From assembly GCA_963789215.1 (NCBI GenBank), contig CAWBJY010000008.1, positions 116,323 through 180,322 on the forward strand: a stretch of DNA of 64,000 nucleotides. Direction: 5' to 3'. The notes under the pieces are model-generated. The model had not been told where the DNA came from and ran no database searches. It saw only the letters and a list, made by a program, of their open reading frames with translations. Shown here piece after piece: positions 9,251-17,272 of the stretch. The position numbers and the translations under genes were made by a program. This stretch comes from Phormidesmis sp963789215. Its GTDB lineage: Bacteria > Cyanobacteriota > Cyanobacteriia > Phormidesmidales > Phormidesmidaceae. How positions within the stretch are numbered: position 1 is the stretch's first letter; each line of letters opens with the position of its first letter.

Positions 9251-9796
9251 ATGGAGCCTATCAAGTTTGAGCTAACGCCATTCGAAGCAACCGAGCAGAC
9301 CGCAGCCATTAATATCAGCGGCAGTATCGTCCGAAAGCAAAACAATCTGTCTATTGACTACCTGCTCTCTGGAGACTTAAGCAGCGTAGACATTCCAGCG
9401 CCCGCAGCAGATCGCAAAAGATGCGATCGCCTCTGGGAAAAAACCTGCTTCGAGTACTTCATCCGCCCGGCCAATCCCATCTCATCTCACTACTGGGAAT
9501 TCAACCTCTCGCCGTCCGGCGACTGGAACGTCTTTTCCCTCTCAGACTATCGGGCCAATCTACAGCCAGAACCTGCGATCGCCACGCTCCCTTTCAAAAC
9601 CCATCGCTCACCCAACCAGCTCCAGCTTCATCTATCAGTAGATATCTCGCCGCTTATCGGCCAGCAGGACGCGCATATCGGCATTAGCACAGTGCTCATA
9701 TTATCCGGGCAAGAAAGCTACTGGGCAATCACCCATCCCGCTCCCCAAGCAGATTTTCATCACCCCAAAAGCTTCATCCTTCAGCTCCCTGGCTAA
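9251..9796 (+). CDS. DOMON-like domain protein
   Basis: A 181 aa protein with no signal peptide that I recognise as the cyanobacterial DOMON-like family. The pattern RLWEKTCFEYFIRP (residues ~59-72), followed by YWEFNLSPSGDWNVFSLSDYR, is the conserved core. DOMON folds bind haem or sugars, but for this branch no ligand is established. It starts 27 nt after the kinase gene and may be cotranscribed with it. Confidence 0.8.
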   Translation: MEPIKFELTPFEATEQTAAINISGSIVRKQNNLSIDYLLSGDLSSVDIPAPAADRKRCDRLWEKTCFEYFIRPANPISSHYWEFNLSPSGDWNVFSLSDYRANLQPEPAIATLPFKTHRSPNQLQLHLSVDISPLIGQQDAHIGISTVLILSGQESYWAITHPAPQADFHHPKSFILQLPG

Positions 9797-9873
9797 CTCA
9801 GCCAATCGCACGCCCAAGCCTCCCAACCCAAATGCTAGGCTTTAAAGCATCCTCCATCCCTTAGCACTTTCCT

Positions 9874-10146
9874 ATGCCCTCCCCCTATCAAGGCCAATCC
9901 ACCACCAAAACCGCCTTCCTTCTCTCCTCCGCAGTTGGCTGGCTAATCGTCGGGGCTTCACTCATCTACCTAGTACCCTTCGCCCTCAACCGCTTTCGCC
10001 CCACCGAACTCACCAACACCTGGCTCGCCACCCTGTCGCGCAGCGGCTACGATCCGATGCTAGCCATCGGCGGCGGCGGCATCGCGCTTATCGTCACGGT
10101 TTTAGGCAACTGGATTTGGCATCAAAAATTTGAAGGCAAGGTTTAG
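9874..10146 (+). CDS. Small two-helix membrane protein, unknown
   Basis: A 90 aa protein with two predicted membrane segments, about residues 13-35 and 61-81, the second glycine-rich (GGGGIALIVTVLGNWIW). I do not recognise a family. It ends 3 nt before the racemase gene, so translational coupling is likely. Confidence 0.65.
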   Translation: MPSPYQGQSTTKTAFLLSSAVGWLIVGASLIYLVPFALNRFRPTELTNTWLATLSRSGYDPMLAIGGGGIALIVTVLGNWIWHQKFEGKV

Positions 10147-10149
10147 CAA

Positions 10150-10902
10150 ATGGCCCTCACAGAAAGCTCCAAAGCAGCCAGCGCCGCAAAAGCCAGCACC
10201 ATGAAAACCATTGGTCTCCTCGGCGGCATGAGCTGGGAATCCACCATCGAGTACTACCGACTGCTCAACGAAACGGTAAAAGCTGAGCTAGGCGGGCTAC
10301 ATTCTGCCAAAATCCTCATGTACTCCGTCGATTTCGAAGAACTCGTCGAACTCAAACACAAAGGCGACTGGGGTGAAATTGGTCGCCTCTTAGCCGAAGC
10401 TGCCGCTCGTCTCGAAACGGGCGGCGCAGACTGCATTCTGCTGGCTACTAACACCATGCACAAAGTCGCAGACGACATCTCTATGTCTGCCAAAATTCCG
10501 CTCATCCATATTGCTGATGCCACTGCCGACGCCATCAAGCAGCAGGGCATCCAGCGAATCGGGCTGCTAGGCACCCGGTTCACCATGGAAGAATCTTTTT
10601 ATAAAGACAGACTCATCCATCGGCATGGCCTAGCCATACAGGTGCCCAATAGCGAATCCCGTGAGCTAGTACACGACGTTATCTACGACGAGCTGTGCCT
10701 AGGGAAAATTCGAGAACAGTCGCGCGATCGCTTCCGGATCATCATCGCCGATCTAATCGAAGCGGGCGCTGAAGCGATCATTCTAGGCTGCACAGAAATC
10801 GGCCTGCTCGTCCGCCCCGAAGACAGCAGCGTCCCACTGTTCGATACCACTGTGATCCACACCAGAGCCGCCGTCGAGTGGGCCATAGACTCAGCTGCAT
10901 AA
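10150..10902 (+). CDS. Aspartate/glutamate racemase family protein
   Basis: A cofactor-independent amino acid racemase fold. Counting from the internal ATG at 10201, it has the N-terminal GLLGGMSWEST loop, ATNTMHK at 82-88 and GCTEIGLL at 196-203. Classical members use two cysteines. Here the second (Cys197) is present, but the first position is Ala82 in place of Cys. Escherichia coli YgeA also lacks that cysteine (Thr83) and has broad, slow activity, so substrate should not be assumed. The start may be 10150 (17 extra residues, 3 nt from the preceding gene) or 10201. Confidence 0.85.
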   Translation: MALTESSKAASAAKASTMKTIGLLGGMSWESTIEYYRLLNETVKAELGGLHSAKILMYSVDFEELVELKHKGDWGEIGRLLAEAAARLETGGADCILLATNTMHKVADDISMSAKIPLIHIADATADAIKQQGIQRIGLLGTRFTMEESFYKDRLIHRHGLAIQVPNSESRELVHDVIYDELCLGKIREQSRDRFRIIIADLIEAGAEAIILGCTEIGLLVRPEDSSVPLFDTTVIHTRAAVEWAIDSAA

Positions 10903-11211
10903 TTGGCCACAGAATTAGCAGAACCCTAAAGACGACCTATTGCCAGATCCTATCGCCAAATTCTAGTAGCCGGTGCTACAGAAATATATAGAACAAAACA
11001 GTTGACTAGGGAAACGCTAACCCCCAGCAAAAAGATCCGCTTCGAGTGACCATATCCAAATTAGATTTTGACCGGCAATAGTTCAAGAACAGGCGATCGC
11101 TACAGAGAAACCGTAGTCTTAGATAACAGACTGTGACTCTCTCTAAAGTGTCTCTTTCTCTTCCCAAAAACTCTCATAAGTCGTTTGGATCTGCCGTACA
11201 GTCGGTAATAT

Positions 11212-11235
11212 CTCTTAGACAACCTCTTAGACAAC
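11212..11235. repeat. 12 bp tandem duplication
   Basis: CTCTTAGACAAC occurs twice in direct succession (11212-11223 and 11224-11235), in non-coding DNA. Confidence 0.9.
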
Positions 11236-11685
11236 AATGTATTGAGAACATCTTGGTAAGTGAAACTACGAAGATGAAAGCACAGCGCATACAGGGAGGA
11301 TACCGAAAGAGCTGTCTCAAAAGCCCCCCGCGACGTTTGTTGCTAGAGCGCAGATAGTCCTGACGACAGATGCCTTGCCGATAAAACGAGTTTAGTGTGT
11401 AATTCTCGCAAAGAAGATTGAGCCCGCTATCAGTAAAGGTACGGTCATTACTATCGGCAAATACGGCTACTTCCTCAGTCTTCTTCTGTCATCATAGATC
11501 TGTTGTTCAGATATTATCTCGCATAGTCCCCTAACGTGAGATAAATCCGATGAGATGAAGTTGGCCAGCGAGATTGCCCCACAGCTGATGGCTAAGCGTA
11601 TGACAAGTCTTGTGTCAGATACTTCTCTCAGCAAGCCCTCATATAGAGCTCAGCCTAGTCTCAAGAGCCGTCTGTAAAATCGCTA

Positions 11686-11710
11686 ATTCGGCGCTAACTT
11701 AGCGCCGAAT
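11686..11710. promoter_or_regulatory. Perfect 11 bp inverted repeat, hairpin or operator
   Basis: ATTCGGCGCTA and TAGCGCCGAAT are exact complements separated by ACT. The right arm runs into AAAATGG rather than a T-run, so it does not look like a plus-strand terminator. It lies about 350 bp upstream of the sigma factor gene and may be an operator or a structured leader element. Confidence 0.45.
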
Positions 11711-12056
11711 AAAATGGACAAAACAGCGTTATACCAGACCCAACTGCCATTTTGTCTAGGCCCAAAAACCCCCATTCAAGGTTATTTTCCTCATGCTAAA
11801 ATAAACTCATAACGATTCCGAGTTTCTCAAGTCTAGGCAAAAGCAAATTTTACAATTCCAGCAGTCTGCGTTCATCCAAACTGCCTAGTTAGAAAATTCA
11901 GTATCAAAAGTAGTAGCAACTCCGGATGTAGGCAAACGATTTTCTAGCCAAGCTTAAGCGAGGCTTCTAGGCACCATTCAAAAATCAGGCTTTTAGAGTC
12001 GCTATTTCTAAGCTCCTATATTTACATCCAACTTTTCTCGGCGGAGGGCCAGCAAT

Positions 12057-13316
12057 ATGGAAAAAACGAAAGTTCAAGCAAACCACAACGCAAAGGCAGC
12101 TGAAACATCAGCGTTCGACAGCAAGCTGCTCGATAGCAAGCAAACTGCCTCCAAGAAGCAAGCCGTAGAAAATAAGGAACCTGTGAACAAAGCAACCGCG
12201 ACAAAGACTGCAAGCGCAAAAACCACTAGAACTAGAGCAGCCAAGACCGAAGCCACGAAGTCCGAAGCCACGAAGATCGAAGCCACTAAGGCCACAGCCA
12301 AAACGAAAACGAAGGCGACGAAGAAAAAGGCCGCTCGCAAAGCCAAGCCGCTCTATACGACTGATGCCGTTCGCGCTTACCTGCATGAGATTGGTCGCGT
12401 ACCGCTACTAAGCCACGAGGACGAGATTGTCTTAGGCAAACAGGTTCAGAAGCTAATGGCACTACTCGCTATTCGCGACGAGCTAGCCGAGAAGCTGCCA
12501 GAAGGTGCTGATGCAGATCAAGAAATCTCAACTGCGGACTGGGCCAAAGCCGCCGATATGACTGAAGCCGAGTTAAATAATCACCTGCGCCGGGGCAAGC
12601 GCTCCAAGCACAAGATGATTGAAGCCAACTTGCGCTTAGTCGTCGCTGTCGCGAAGAAGTACCAAAAGCGCAACCTGGAGTTTCTAGACTTAATTCAAGA
12701 AGGAACTTTAGGACTAGAGCGCGGCGTAGAAAAATTTGACCCGATGAAGGGCTACAAGTTCTCGACTTACGCCTACTGGTGGATTCGTCAGGCCATTACT
12801 CGGGCGATCGCACAGCAAGCCCGCACCATTCGCCTACCGATTCACATCACCGAAAAGCTCAACAAAATCAAACGCGTTCAGCGTGAGCTTTCTCAGAAGT
12901 TAGGCCGTAGCCCCAACGCCGCCGAAATTGGCAAGGAGCTAGATCTAGAGCCAAAGCAGGTTCGCGAATATCTTTCCATCGCCCGTCAGCCCATCTCTTT
13001 GGATGTGCGCATTGGCGACAACCAAGATACCGAACTACAAGACCTCTTAGAAGACGATGGTGCTTCGCCCGAAGACTACACCGTACAGCAGTCCCTCAAG
13101 CAAGACCTGTTCAGGATGCTCTCTGAGCTAACCACTCAGCAGCAGGAAGTCATCAACTTGCGTTTTGGCCTTGCCGATGGCAATCCGCTGTCCTTGGCTA
13201 AAGTAGGTCAGCGCATGGGCATCAGCCGCGAGCGCGTTCGTCAGCTAGAGCAGCAGGCACTCAAGCATCTGCGTCGCCGCAAAGCGACCATCAACGGCTA
13301 CTTAGCAGCTAGCTAG
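12057..13316 (+). CDS. RNA polymerase sigma factor, RpoD family, group 2 (non-essential type)
   Basis: A 419 aa sigma-70. Region 1.2 begins with AYLHEIGRVPLLSHEDE near residue 105, region 2 has LDLIQEGTLGLERGVEKFDPMKGYKFSTYAYWWIRQAI, and region 4 ends with the helix-turn-helix SLAKVGQRMGISRERVRQLE. The combination LGLERGVEKFDP, TEKLNKIKR and ARQPISLD matches cyanobacterial group 2 factors (SigB/SigD/SigE types) rather than the primary SigA, which has GLIRAAEKFDHEKG. The first ~100 residues are an unusual Lys/Ala/Thr-rich extension with in-frame 15 bp repeats. GGAGGG lies about 8 nt before the ATG as a ribosome-binding site. Group 2 factors redirect transcription under stress or dark/light and carbon/nitrogen changes. 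Confidence 0.93.
   Translation: MEKTKVQANHNAKAAETSAFDSKLLDSKQTASKKQAVENKEPVNKATATKTASAKTTRTRAAKTEATKSEATKIEATKATAKTKTKATKKKAARKAKPLYTTDAVRAYLHEIGRVPLLSHEDEIVLGKQVQKLMALLAIRDELAEKLPEGADADQEISTADWAKAADMTEAELNNHLRRGKRSKHKMIEANLRLVVAVAKKYQKRNLEFLDLIQEGTLGLERGVEKFDPMKGYKFSTYAYWWIRQAITRAIAQQARTIRLPIHITEKLNKIKRVQRELSQKLGRSPNAAEIGKELDLEPKQVREYLSIARQPISLDVRIGDNQDTELQDLLEDDGASPEDYTVQQSLKQDLFRMLSELTTQQQEVINLRFGLADGNPLSLAKVGQRMGISRERVRQLEQQALKHLRRRKATINGYLAAS
12246..12290 (+). repeat. In-frame 15 bp tandem repeat x 3 in the sigma factor gene
   Basis: Units ACCGAAGCCACGAAG, TCCGAAGCCACGAAG and ATCGAAGCCACTAAG encode repeated (T/S/I)EATK within the Lys/Ala-rich N-terminal extension. Confidence 0.9.
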
Positions 13317-13352
13317 TCATCGCTTAAGATAGCGTCCTTCCATAGGAAAAAT

Positions 13353-13390
13353 AAAAGCGCACGATAGTTTTTCTATTGTGCGCTTTTTTG
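13353..13390. terminator. Rho-independent terminator, probably bidirectional
   Basis: AAAAGCGCAC-G-ATAG pairs with CTAT-T-GTGCGCTTTT around a five-T loop, followed by more T residues on the plus strand. The A-rich left flank gives a U-run on the other strand. It separates the sigma factor gene from the convergent PHP gene. Confidence 0.9.
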
Positions 13391-13429
13391 TAAGCACTTA
13401 TTCTCGGCCAGTTGCAAGAGAAATGCCGC

Positions 13430-14263
13430 TCATCTCCTCCGACCCAGCGTAGCCGCCGCCTGCTTTAAAGGTGGCAGTAAATCTAAAGACACCGCCAGCG
13501 CATTCAAATCCTTAAAGTCTGGATTTTTCTCTCTTCTAGGCCCGTGATAATCACTACCGCCCGTCATCACCAACCCATACTCCTGACAATACTCCTCTAG
13601 CTTACGAGTTTGGCTAACGCTGTGCGTCGGATGATACACCTCTAAACCCATCAGCCCAGCCTCAATCAGCTCCGGCAAAATAGTCTCCACCGTTCCCCCA
13701 CGAAAAATGTAGGGATGTGCCCAAACAGGCACCGCTCCGCAGCTCAGCAAAAGCTCAATCCCTTCTTGCGCCGTAAACTTCTCATACGGCACATAGGCAG
13801 GCCCATCATCTTTTAAAAAGCGGTCAAACGCTTCATTACTAGACTTTACATGTCCTGCTTTTCTCAGAGCGCTAGCAATATGGGGCCGTCCAGGAGCCAT
13901 CGCACCCGACATATCAGGCAGCTCAATCGGATAGCCCAAGTTCGACAGCTTCTCAGCCATTTTCGCAGCGCGACGTTTACGACCTTCTACCCGTTCTTGT
14001 AGAGGCGATCGCAATTTCTCCGCATTCGGGTAAAACCCCAAAATATGCATAGAGCGCCCGTTATAGACTGTACTTAGCTCTAAACCTGGCACAATTTCAA
14101 GTCCTAGCGGTTTGGCTGTTGCGATCGCCTCATCCCACCCCGCCATCGTGTCATGATCGGTAATTGCCAAAGCTCTAACGCCTTGTGCAACCGCAAACTC
14201 GACTAGCTCAGCAGGCGTCAGGCTACCATCCGAACAGGTCGTGTGGCTGTGGAGTTCTAACAT
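13430..14263 (-). CDS. PHP-domain phosphoesterase (TrpH/RNase AM-like)
   Basis: A 277 aa PHP metal-dependent phosphoesterase. Metal ligands are visible in the N-terminal ELHSHTTCSDG (HxH), ITDHDT near residue 40, GLELST, the internal WAHPYIF and the late GSDYHG. This is the full PHP pattern of the YciV/RNase AM group, which degrades short oligonucleotides or 3',5'-bisphosphates. It begins close to a short intergenic region and is monocistronic. The particular substrate is not established by sequence. Confidence 0.88.
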   Translation of the reverse strand: MLELHSHTTCSDGSLTPAELVEFAVAQGVRALAITDHDTMAGWDEAIATAKPLGLEIVPGLELSTVYNGRSMHILGFYPNAEKLRSPLQERVEGRKRRAAKMAEKLSNLGYPIELPDMSGAMAPGRPHIASALRKAGHVKSSNEAFDRFLKDDGPAYVPYEKFTAQEGIELLLSCGAVPVWAHPYIFRGGTVETILPELIEAGLMGLEVYHPTHSVSQTRKLEEYCQEYGLVMTGGSDYHGPRREKNPDFKDLNALAVSLDLLPPLKQAAATLGRRR

Positions 14264-14382
14264 AGTAAAAACGAATGCGTTGCAGTTGGACAGTAAAGTA
14301 GAGGCTTTCTCTATTATGAACGTAACTTGCTAGATTGAGAGACCGCTAAAAGCACAGCTTTTAAGAGAGGGAAAGGTGCTAC

Positions 14383-14430
14383 ATGAGCGGGAAAAAGAAA
14401 CTTCAAGAAGCTAAAAAATCAGTAGACTAG
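14383..14430 (+). CDS. Possible 15-codon micro-ORF with strong ribosome-binding site
   Basis: ATG at 14383 opens a 15-residue basic peptide (MSGKKKLQEAKKSVD) ending in TAG at 14428-14430. GAGAGGGAAAGG lies just upstream at a suitable spacing. It meets the 3' end of the minus-strand DUF362 gene. Nothing similar comes to mind; it may be chance. Confidence 0.25.
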   Translation: MSGKKKLQEAKKSVD

Positions 14431-15224
14431 CTGTTCGAAAGCCTGTCACATAGTCCTTCAATCGGCAGTAGATAATCCGCCTCTGCTTCTCGTCCTACCT
14501 CACAAGCCTTTTTATCTACCTCCAACAAATTCTCGCCCCAAATCACCTGGCCCACCTCCACACTTTCGCCTTTATCTGGCTTCCAGTCCGCACTCACAAA
14601 CTTATTCGTAGCATCCACCACGCCACCATCAAACAAATGTCCAATAGTGAAGTAAATATCCTGCAACACTAACGGCACCGAAGGCCGATGTAGCTGACCA
14701 CGAGAATTGGGGCTACGAGCTTTGTACTTCGCCCGAGGAAACAGCCCATAGAGATTTTTCAGCGAAGCCGAAATTAATGGCTTACCCTTCAGATGCGTCT
14801 TCTTAAACGCGCTCACCGAAATGCGGCAGTCTACTTCTTGCAGCAGCTTCGGAGCCATCATCGTTTTAAATCGCACAGGCGCAGGCGATAGATTCGGATA
14901 CTCTATACAGTCCAATTCATCCGCGTTTAGCAATCGAACCCCTTCCGTCAGTAGCACCGTCAGACCGTTCTTTTCAGCAATATCTGCCAAAGACACCTTA
15001 GAGCAAACGCCTTCTACTACTAGTATCTCAGCGTTAGGGCTCACCGCTCGCAACCCCTCAATTACTTTTCCGAGCACCGCCATGCTCACCGTGACAGGCG
15101 GCCCTACCGGATAACCTAAATTCGGCTTCACCAAAATGCGCTTTGCGCCTTTAGCAGCTTCAGGCGGCGAGTAAATAGGTGTTTTAATAAAGTCTTCTGT
15201 GCGAGCAACGTGAACTGAATCCAT
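14427..15224 (-). CDS. DUF362 domain protein
   Basis: A 265 aa protein. ILVKPNLGYPVGPPVT near residue 30, the central SVSAFKKTHLKGKPLISASLKNLYGL, and FDGGVVDATNKF toward the C-terminus are the recognisable DUF362 features. The family has no settled biochemical role, and some members are fused to ferredoxin domains; none is seen here. The best start is the ATG at 15224-15222, which overlaps the ATG of folP on the other strand at the CATG sequence. A longer frame upstream (to 15413) would run through folP coding sequence and is unlikely. Confidence 0.82.
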   Translation of the reverse strand: MDSVHVARTEDFIKTPIYSPPEAAKGAKRILVKPNLGYPVGPPVTVSMAVLGKVIEGLRAVSPNAEILVVEGVCSKVSLADIAEKNGLTVLLTEGVRLLNADELDCIEYPNLSPAPVRFKTMMAPKLLQEVDCRISVSAFKKTHLKGKPLISASLKNLYGLFPRAKYKARSPNSRGQLHRPSVPLVLQDIYFTIGHLFDGGVVDATNKFVSADWKPDKGESVEVGQVIWGENLLEVDKKACEVGREAEADYLLPIEGLCDRLSNS

Positions 15225-16323
15225 GACTTTTAAGATTGTGACCCCCGGCTTTGAGCAAGAGTACGAACGGTGGACAGATGCGCTAGATAAAGCGAATTCG
15301 CTGCGCCCTTCGCTCAAGAGCTGGTTCAAGGACATTCGTATCTTAGAAGACGGCAGGCCCGTATGGACCTTTGGCCGAGGCCGCAAGCATCCCGAATATT
15401 TAGGCCCTGGCACCTACGACAGACTCGCTCGCCTATTTATAGAAGAGCAAACTAAACCGGGGGCATCTCCCTGGCAAATTCGAGATCATCGCTTCGACTG
15501 GGGCACTCGTACTTATTTAATGGGTGTCCTCAACGTTACGCCCGATAGCTTTAGCGACGGCGGCGAATTCAACTCTATCGAAGCAGCGATCGCCCAATCA
15601 AAACATCTAGTCGAATCCAATATGGATATCCTCGACATTGGCGGCCAGTCCTCCCGCCCCGGATCTCAACCCACCACCCTAGCCGAAGAGTGCGATCGCG
15701 TTCTCCCCATCATCCAAGCCATCCGCACCTCATCCCACGACTGGCTCAGAAATATCCCCATTTCCATAGACACCACCCGAGCCGAAGTCGCCCGACAGGC
15801 GCTTACCGCAGGCGCAGACATCATCAACGACATCTCCGGCGGCACCTACGAGCCAGACATTTTCAAAGTCGCCGCCGAATTTGACGCGCCCCTTATCCTC
15901 ATGCACCTGCGCGGCACCCCCAAAACCATGCAGCAAATGACTGACTACAATGATTTGATGGGCGAAATAGTCGCTTTCTTAGCAGCGCAGCTCGACCAAG
16001 CCGTAGCAGCAGGCGTAAATCCACAAAAACTAGCCGCCGATCCAGGTATCGGTTTCGCCAAAACAATAGAGCAAAATCTGACAATTCTGCGCGAGCTAGA
16101 GAAAATGCAGCCGCTAGGCTGCCCGATCCTAGTCGGCACTTCGCGCAAAAGCTTCATCGGCAAACTGCTGAATCAGCCCGAAGCTAAAGAGCGCATTTGG
16201 GGAACAGCCGCCACCTGCGATTGCGCGATCGCCCACGGCGCAGACATCATCCGAGTCCACGATGCCCCTCAAATGCGCGACGTTTGCCGCATGTCCGATG
16301 CCCTATGGCGCAAATCGTCGTAA
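15223..16323 (+). CDS. folP: Dihydropteroate synthase with an N-terminal extra domain
   Basis: Residues ~90-366 are a complete dihydropteroate synthase (joins p-aminobenzoate to the pterin in folate synthesis): NVTPDSFSDGG from residue 104, DIGGQSSRPGS, ISIDTTRAEVA, INDISGG, DPGIGFAKT, VGTSRKSFIG and the terminal IRVHD. The first ~85 residues (with WFKDIRILEDGRPVWTFGRG and GTYDRLARLF) are not part of the usual enzyme and look like a small independent module. No internal methionine precedes MGVLNV at residue 100, so the module is translated with the enzyme unless a non-ATG start is used. Its ATG overlaps that of the divergent DUF362 gene. Confidence 0.93.
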   Translation: MTFKIVTPGFEQEYERWTDALDKANSLRPSLKSWFKDIRILEDGRPVWTFGRGRKHPEYLGPGTYDRLARLFIEEQTKPGASPWQIRDHRFDWGTRTYLMGVLNVTPDSFSDGGEFNSIEAAIAQSKHLVESNMDILDIGGQSSRPGSQPTTLAEECDRVLPIIQAIRTSSHDWLRNIPISIDTTRAEVARQALTAGADIINDISGGTYEPDIFKVAAEFDAPLILMHLRGTPKTMQQMTDYNDLMGEIVAFLAAQLDQAVAAGVNPQKLAADPGIGFAKTIEQNLTILRELEKMQPLGCPILVGTSRKSFIGKLLNQPEAKERIWGTAATCDCAIAHGADIIRVHDAPQMRDVCRMSDALWRKSS

Positions 16324-16358
16324 CGCAACTTTATCTATCGTTAGTATCTATAGCGCAG

Positions 16359-16364
16359 TATACA
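16359..16364 (+). promoter_or_regulatory. Possible -10 element of psbQ
   Basis: TATACA lies 55 nt before the psbQ start. No convincing -35 is visible at the right distance, so this is weak. Confidence 0.25.
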
Positions 16365-16418
16365 GACTGCTCTAAACTAAAAGACGCAATCTTTTATCGA
16401 ACACGAGGGTTCAGGTTC

Positions 16419-17150
16419 ATGAAACAATATAGAGCAGTTGTCGGCGTGCTACTAGCAGCATTCGCCACCCTACTGGTGAGCTGTAGCAATGGCACCGAGG
16501 CTGTCGCGCCCACCTATACACCTGAGAAAATCTCGCAAATTCAAAACTACGTCGGTCGCATCGAGCAAGCGCGCGGTCGCCTCACTGAACTAGAAGGCTA
16601 TATCCAAAAAGACAACTGGGTGAACGTAGACAACTTCACCCACGGCCCCCTAGGCGAACTAAAGTCTCAAATCGTTCGGTTAAACGGCCAGCTGCTGCCC
16701 GACGACCAAAAAAAGGCAAAGGTTTTAGCCGAAGAAATTTCAGGTCACCTGCAAAATCTCGACACAGCTTCTCAAGAGAGAAACTACAGCGACGCTATTT
16801 TCCAGTTTGAAGAGTTTAAGACAGACTTCGACGCGCTGCTAGACATCGTTCCAGCGGGCGCCCGCTTAAAAGCTGAGAGAACCGAAAAGCCCAGCGTCTA
16901 CGACATGACCAGTCAGTTTCCCGAAGAAGAGGAAGTGCGCGCAGAACCTGAAGACATGGTGCGCGGATCTATCATGCAAGACGGCGGCTCTAGAAAACTG
17001 CAAGAGAAAGCAGACAAAATCAGAAGCGCACCTAAAGAGCTTGTAGAAGCAGACAACGCAGGCGGTGCCATAGACAGCTTGCAAAAAGCAGAAGGTAAGA
17101 AAGCAGAAGGTAAGAAAGTAGAAGGTAAGAAAGTAGAGAGCGAAGAGTAA
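16419..17150 (+). CDS. psbQ: Photosystem II lipoprotein PsbQ (CyanoQ), C-terminally extended
   Basis: CyanoQ is a lumenal lipoprotein that stabilises the oxygen-evolving side of photosystem II. The signal peptide ends in a lipobox LLVSC with the lipidated Cys22. The core motifs are YTPEKISQIQNYV, QKDNWVNVDNFTHGPLGEL and FEEFKTDFDALLDIVP. GAGGG at 16405-16409 precedes the ATG at 16419. Cyanobacterial PsbQ is usually about 150 aa. This one has 243, with about 90 additional hydrophilic residues after the four-helix bundle, ending in EGKK repeats. A perfect terminator hairpin follows. Confidence 0.88.
   Translation: MKQYRAVVGVLLAAFATLLVSCSNGTEAVAPTYTPEKISQIQNYVGRIEQARGRLTELEGYIQKDNWVNVDNFTHGPLGELKSQIVRLNGQLLPDDQKKAKVLAEEISGHLQNLDTASQERNYSDAIFQFEEFKTDFDALLDIVPAGARLKAERTEKPSVYDMTSQFPEEEEVRAEPEDMVRGSIMQDGGSRKLQEKADKIRSAPKELVEADNAGGAIDSLQKAEGKKAEGKKVEGKKVESEE
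17088..17132 (+). repeat. In-frame 15 bp tandem repeat x 3 at the end of psbQ
   Basis: GCAGAAGGTAAGAAA twice and GTAGAAGGTAAGAAA once, encoding repeated (A/V)EGKK at the C-terminus. Confidence 0.95.
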
Positions 17151-17208
17151 ATAGATAGGGTATTGCACCCTACTTCTTAAATCTCTCACTCTTTAAATCT
17201 TTCAGTCT

Positions 17209-17238
17209 AGGCAGAGAATGTTCGCGCATTCTCTGCCT
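17209..17238 (+). terminator. psbQ terminator hairpin
   Basis: AGGCAGAGAATG and CATTCTCTGCCT form a perfect 12 bp stem around TTCGCG, followed by a T-rich stretch. It lies 60 nt after the psbQ stop. Confidence 0.85.
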
Positions 17239-17272
17239 TTCTCATATATTTTCTCAGCAGCTAAACACTCCA

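Larger units (their letters stand above)
10903..12056. other. Gene-free region of about 1.15 kb upstream of the sigma factor gene
   Basis: I find no convincing protein gene, tRNA or known RNA here. A 74-codon open frame at 11133-11357 has no family features and no clear ribosome-binding site. Visible structures are a 12 bp duplication at 11212-11235 and a perfect 11 bp hairpin at 11686-11710. A long regulated leader or an unrecognised small RNA gene would fit. Confidence 0.5.

Noticed and set aside
11133..11357. 74-codon plus-strand frame in the 1.15 kb gap
   Set aside because: Low similarity to real proteins, contains the 12 bp duplication, no ribosome-binding site.
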